A stretch of 64,000 nucleotides of DNA, from NCBI GenBank assembly GCA_013423385.1, contig BLZA01000030.1, positions 248,001-312,000 of the forward strand, read 5' to 3'. The stretch is from Naganishia liquefaciens. Its lineage: Eukaryota; Basidiomycota; Tremellomycetes; Filobasidiales; Filobasidiaceae. This document shows, one piece after another, positions 63,201-64,000 of this stretch; positions within the stretch are counted from its first letter, which is position 1; the number at the start of each line of letters is the position of its first letter. Under the pieces are notes generated by a model, which saw only the letters and a list, made by a program, of their open reading frames with translations, made no database searches and was not told the DNA's origin. The translations under genes and the position numbers were made by a program.

Positions 63201-64000
63201 AAAAAGCTGTATCAGCGACGATTCCAATCAAGTACAGGTATAAGGGGAGGTATCTGGACCTTGCCCGCTTGGACCCGTCTTAAATGATAACTTACGCATC
63301 ATATTCCATCGCTTGACAGCTGTGATTGCCCCAGTCAGGTTCCGCTTTGCTATATCAAGCCGTTGAATATCCGACGTAATGTTCTTGACGATGGCTTCGG
63401 CTTCGGCCGCTTTTTCTCGTATGATATTGATCTGTTGAATAAGTTGCTAGCGAGATCCAGAGCAAGAAAGAGAAGTGGAACGGCGGAAGAAAGTTGGGAG
63501 AATGAGTTCAGAATCAACGACATTCAGTCGGGCTTCGACATACACCGATGAGGCTTTGTACGAGCTGCATTCGTTCTGGGTCCTGATCTCTCAGCAGCTC
63601 TTGCTTCAACGCCAGTATTTCCGATTTTATGGTCACAATTTCCTCATTGAGTGCAGCCTGATGCTGTGAAATCGATGACAACGATTCTCCTATAGGGCCA
63701 ATTTACCCGATTCGTCAGTGAACGCATGCGATCAACGGCGTGGCGTACTGTCTGGAATGAGTCGTCGAAGCTTCTCCATGGTCTGTATGACATCGCTCCG
63801 GTCATCCTGACCTCCATTGATCATTGGAAGAGTATGCAATCGTAAGTCCCTCGGGCCTCCATCTGCTGTATTGTCCGATTCATATTGTCGACTTCGGCTG
63901 GAAGCACGAACTTCCTTATCTCCGTATTCAGTCAAAATCTGGTGAATCTGGGCACGTCGGAACGCTGTCAGCGGTAGTATCGGCTGCTCCTGGGTTCTCA
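60264..64000 (-). CDS. VPS53: GARP tethering complex subunit Vps53, N-terminus beyond the window
   Basis: Subunit of the GARP complex, which tethers endosome-derived vesicles at the trans-Golgi network. The visible N-terminal part includes NEEIVTIKSEILALKQELLR and AEAEAIVKNITSDIQRLDIAKRNLTGAITAVKRWNMM, the hallmark coiled-coil block of Vps53. The C-terminal part has YSKLVLKSTGQLETLLKVVLAPD, DPPEGFVQNYCLLIGDKSFSNFQK and VLDLKGTPRGNQQKLLDIFL, also typical. Many short introns break the region between; I did not resolve every one. The intron at 60540-60597 needs a GC donor to join NFQK to VLDLKG. The gene ends at 60264 and is cut at 64000, with a non-conserved Ser-rich segment at the edge. Confidence 0.9.

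Overview
The window is nuclear DNA of a basidiomycete fungus, most probably a tremellomycete yeast (the Cryptococcus / Kwoniella / Saitozyma / Trichosporon side). The grounds are intron-rich genes with very short introns (about 42-75 nt), several tiny exons, short intergenic spacers, and fungal forms of the proteins: a fused ARG5,6, a fungal RAD9, EAF3, SLY41 and an HRK1/SAT4-type kinase. No rRNA, tRNA, CRISPR array, transposon or virus-like element was recognised. All splice models are my own reading of the sequence, guided by frame and by conserved protein motifs; there is no transcript evidence.

Layout: 1-1379 end of DNA primase small subunit PRI1 (+); 1908-3829 RanBP3/Hba1-type Ran-binding protein (+); 4417-5812 EAF3/MRG15 (+); 6087-9164 SAP-domain protein (-); 9720-12034 FAR1/WRKY-GCM1 zinc-finger protein (-); 12339-13592 proteasome alpha1 (+); 13901-14687 QCR7 (-); 14945-16907 TLDc/OXR1-like protein (-); 17184-19246 RAD9 (+); 19459-21543 SLY41-like transporter (-); 22191-24817 HRK1/SAT4-type kinase (-); 25738-27401 CDK-like kinase (+); 28026-29108 seven-segment membrane protein (-); 29424-32836 5'-nucleotidase-type metallophosphatase (-); 33008-35208 Fpg DNA glycosylase (+); 35863-37409 membrane SDR (-); 37795-39904 coiled-coil orphan (+); 40565-41813 cysteine-poor thioredoxin-like protein (-); 42213-42919 CKS1 (+); 43860-46169 U2AF large subunit (-); 46498-48090 ARG1 (-); 48945-50532 F-box-like protein (+); 51170-54482 ARG5,6 (+); 55032-60196 VPS8 (+); 60264-64000 VPS53 (-, cut by the window edge).

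Most neighbours are unrelated housekeeping genes, as is usual in fungi. Three themes recur. Genome maintenance and cell cycle: PRI1, RAD9, FPG, CKS1, a CDK-like kinase, a SAP protein and EAF3. Arginine synthesis: ARG1 and ARG5,6 lie about 3 kb apart, each with a TGACTCG element upstream. Vesicle tethering: VPS8 of CORVET and VPS53 of GARP converge with 67 nt between their stop codons.

The most unusual signal is in splicing. At least five introns appear to use a GC donor with an AG acceptor, and several genes contain exons of 10-14 nt. In the metallophosphatase a 14-nt exon encodes most of the catalytic GNHD motif and is followed by one of the GC donors. The other points of interest are the FAR1-type DNA-binding protein, apparently outside any transposon, and a few conserved-looking genes with no recognised family.
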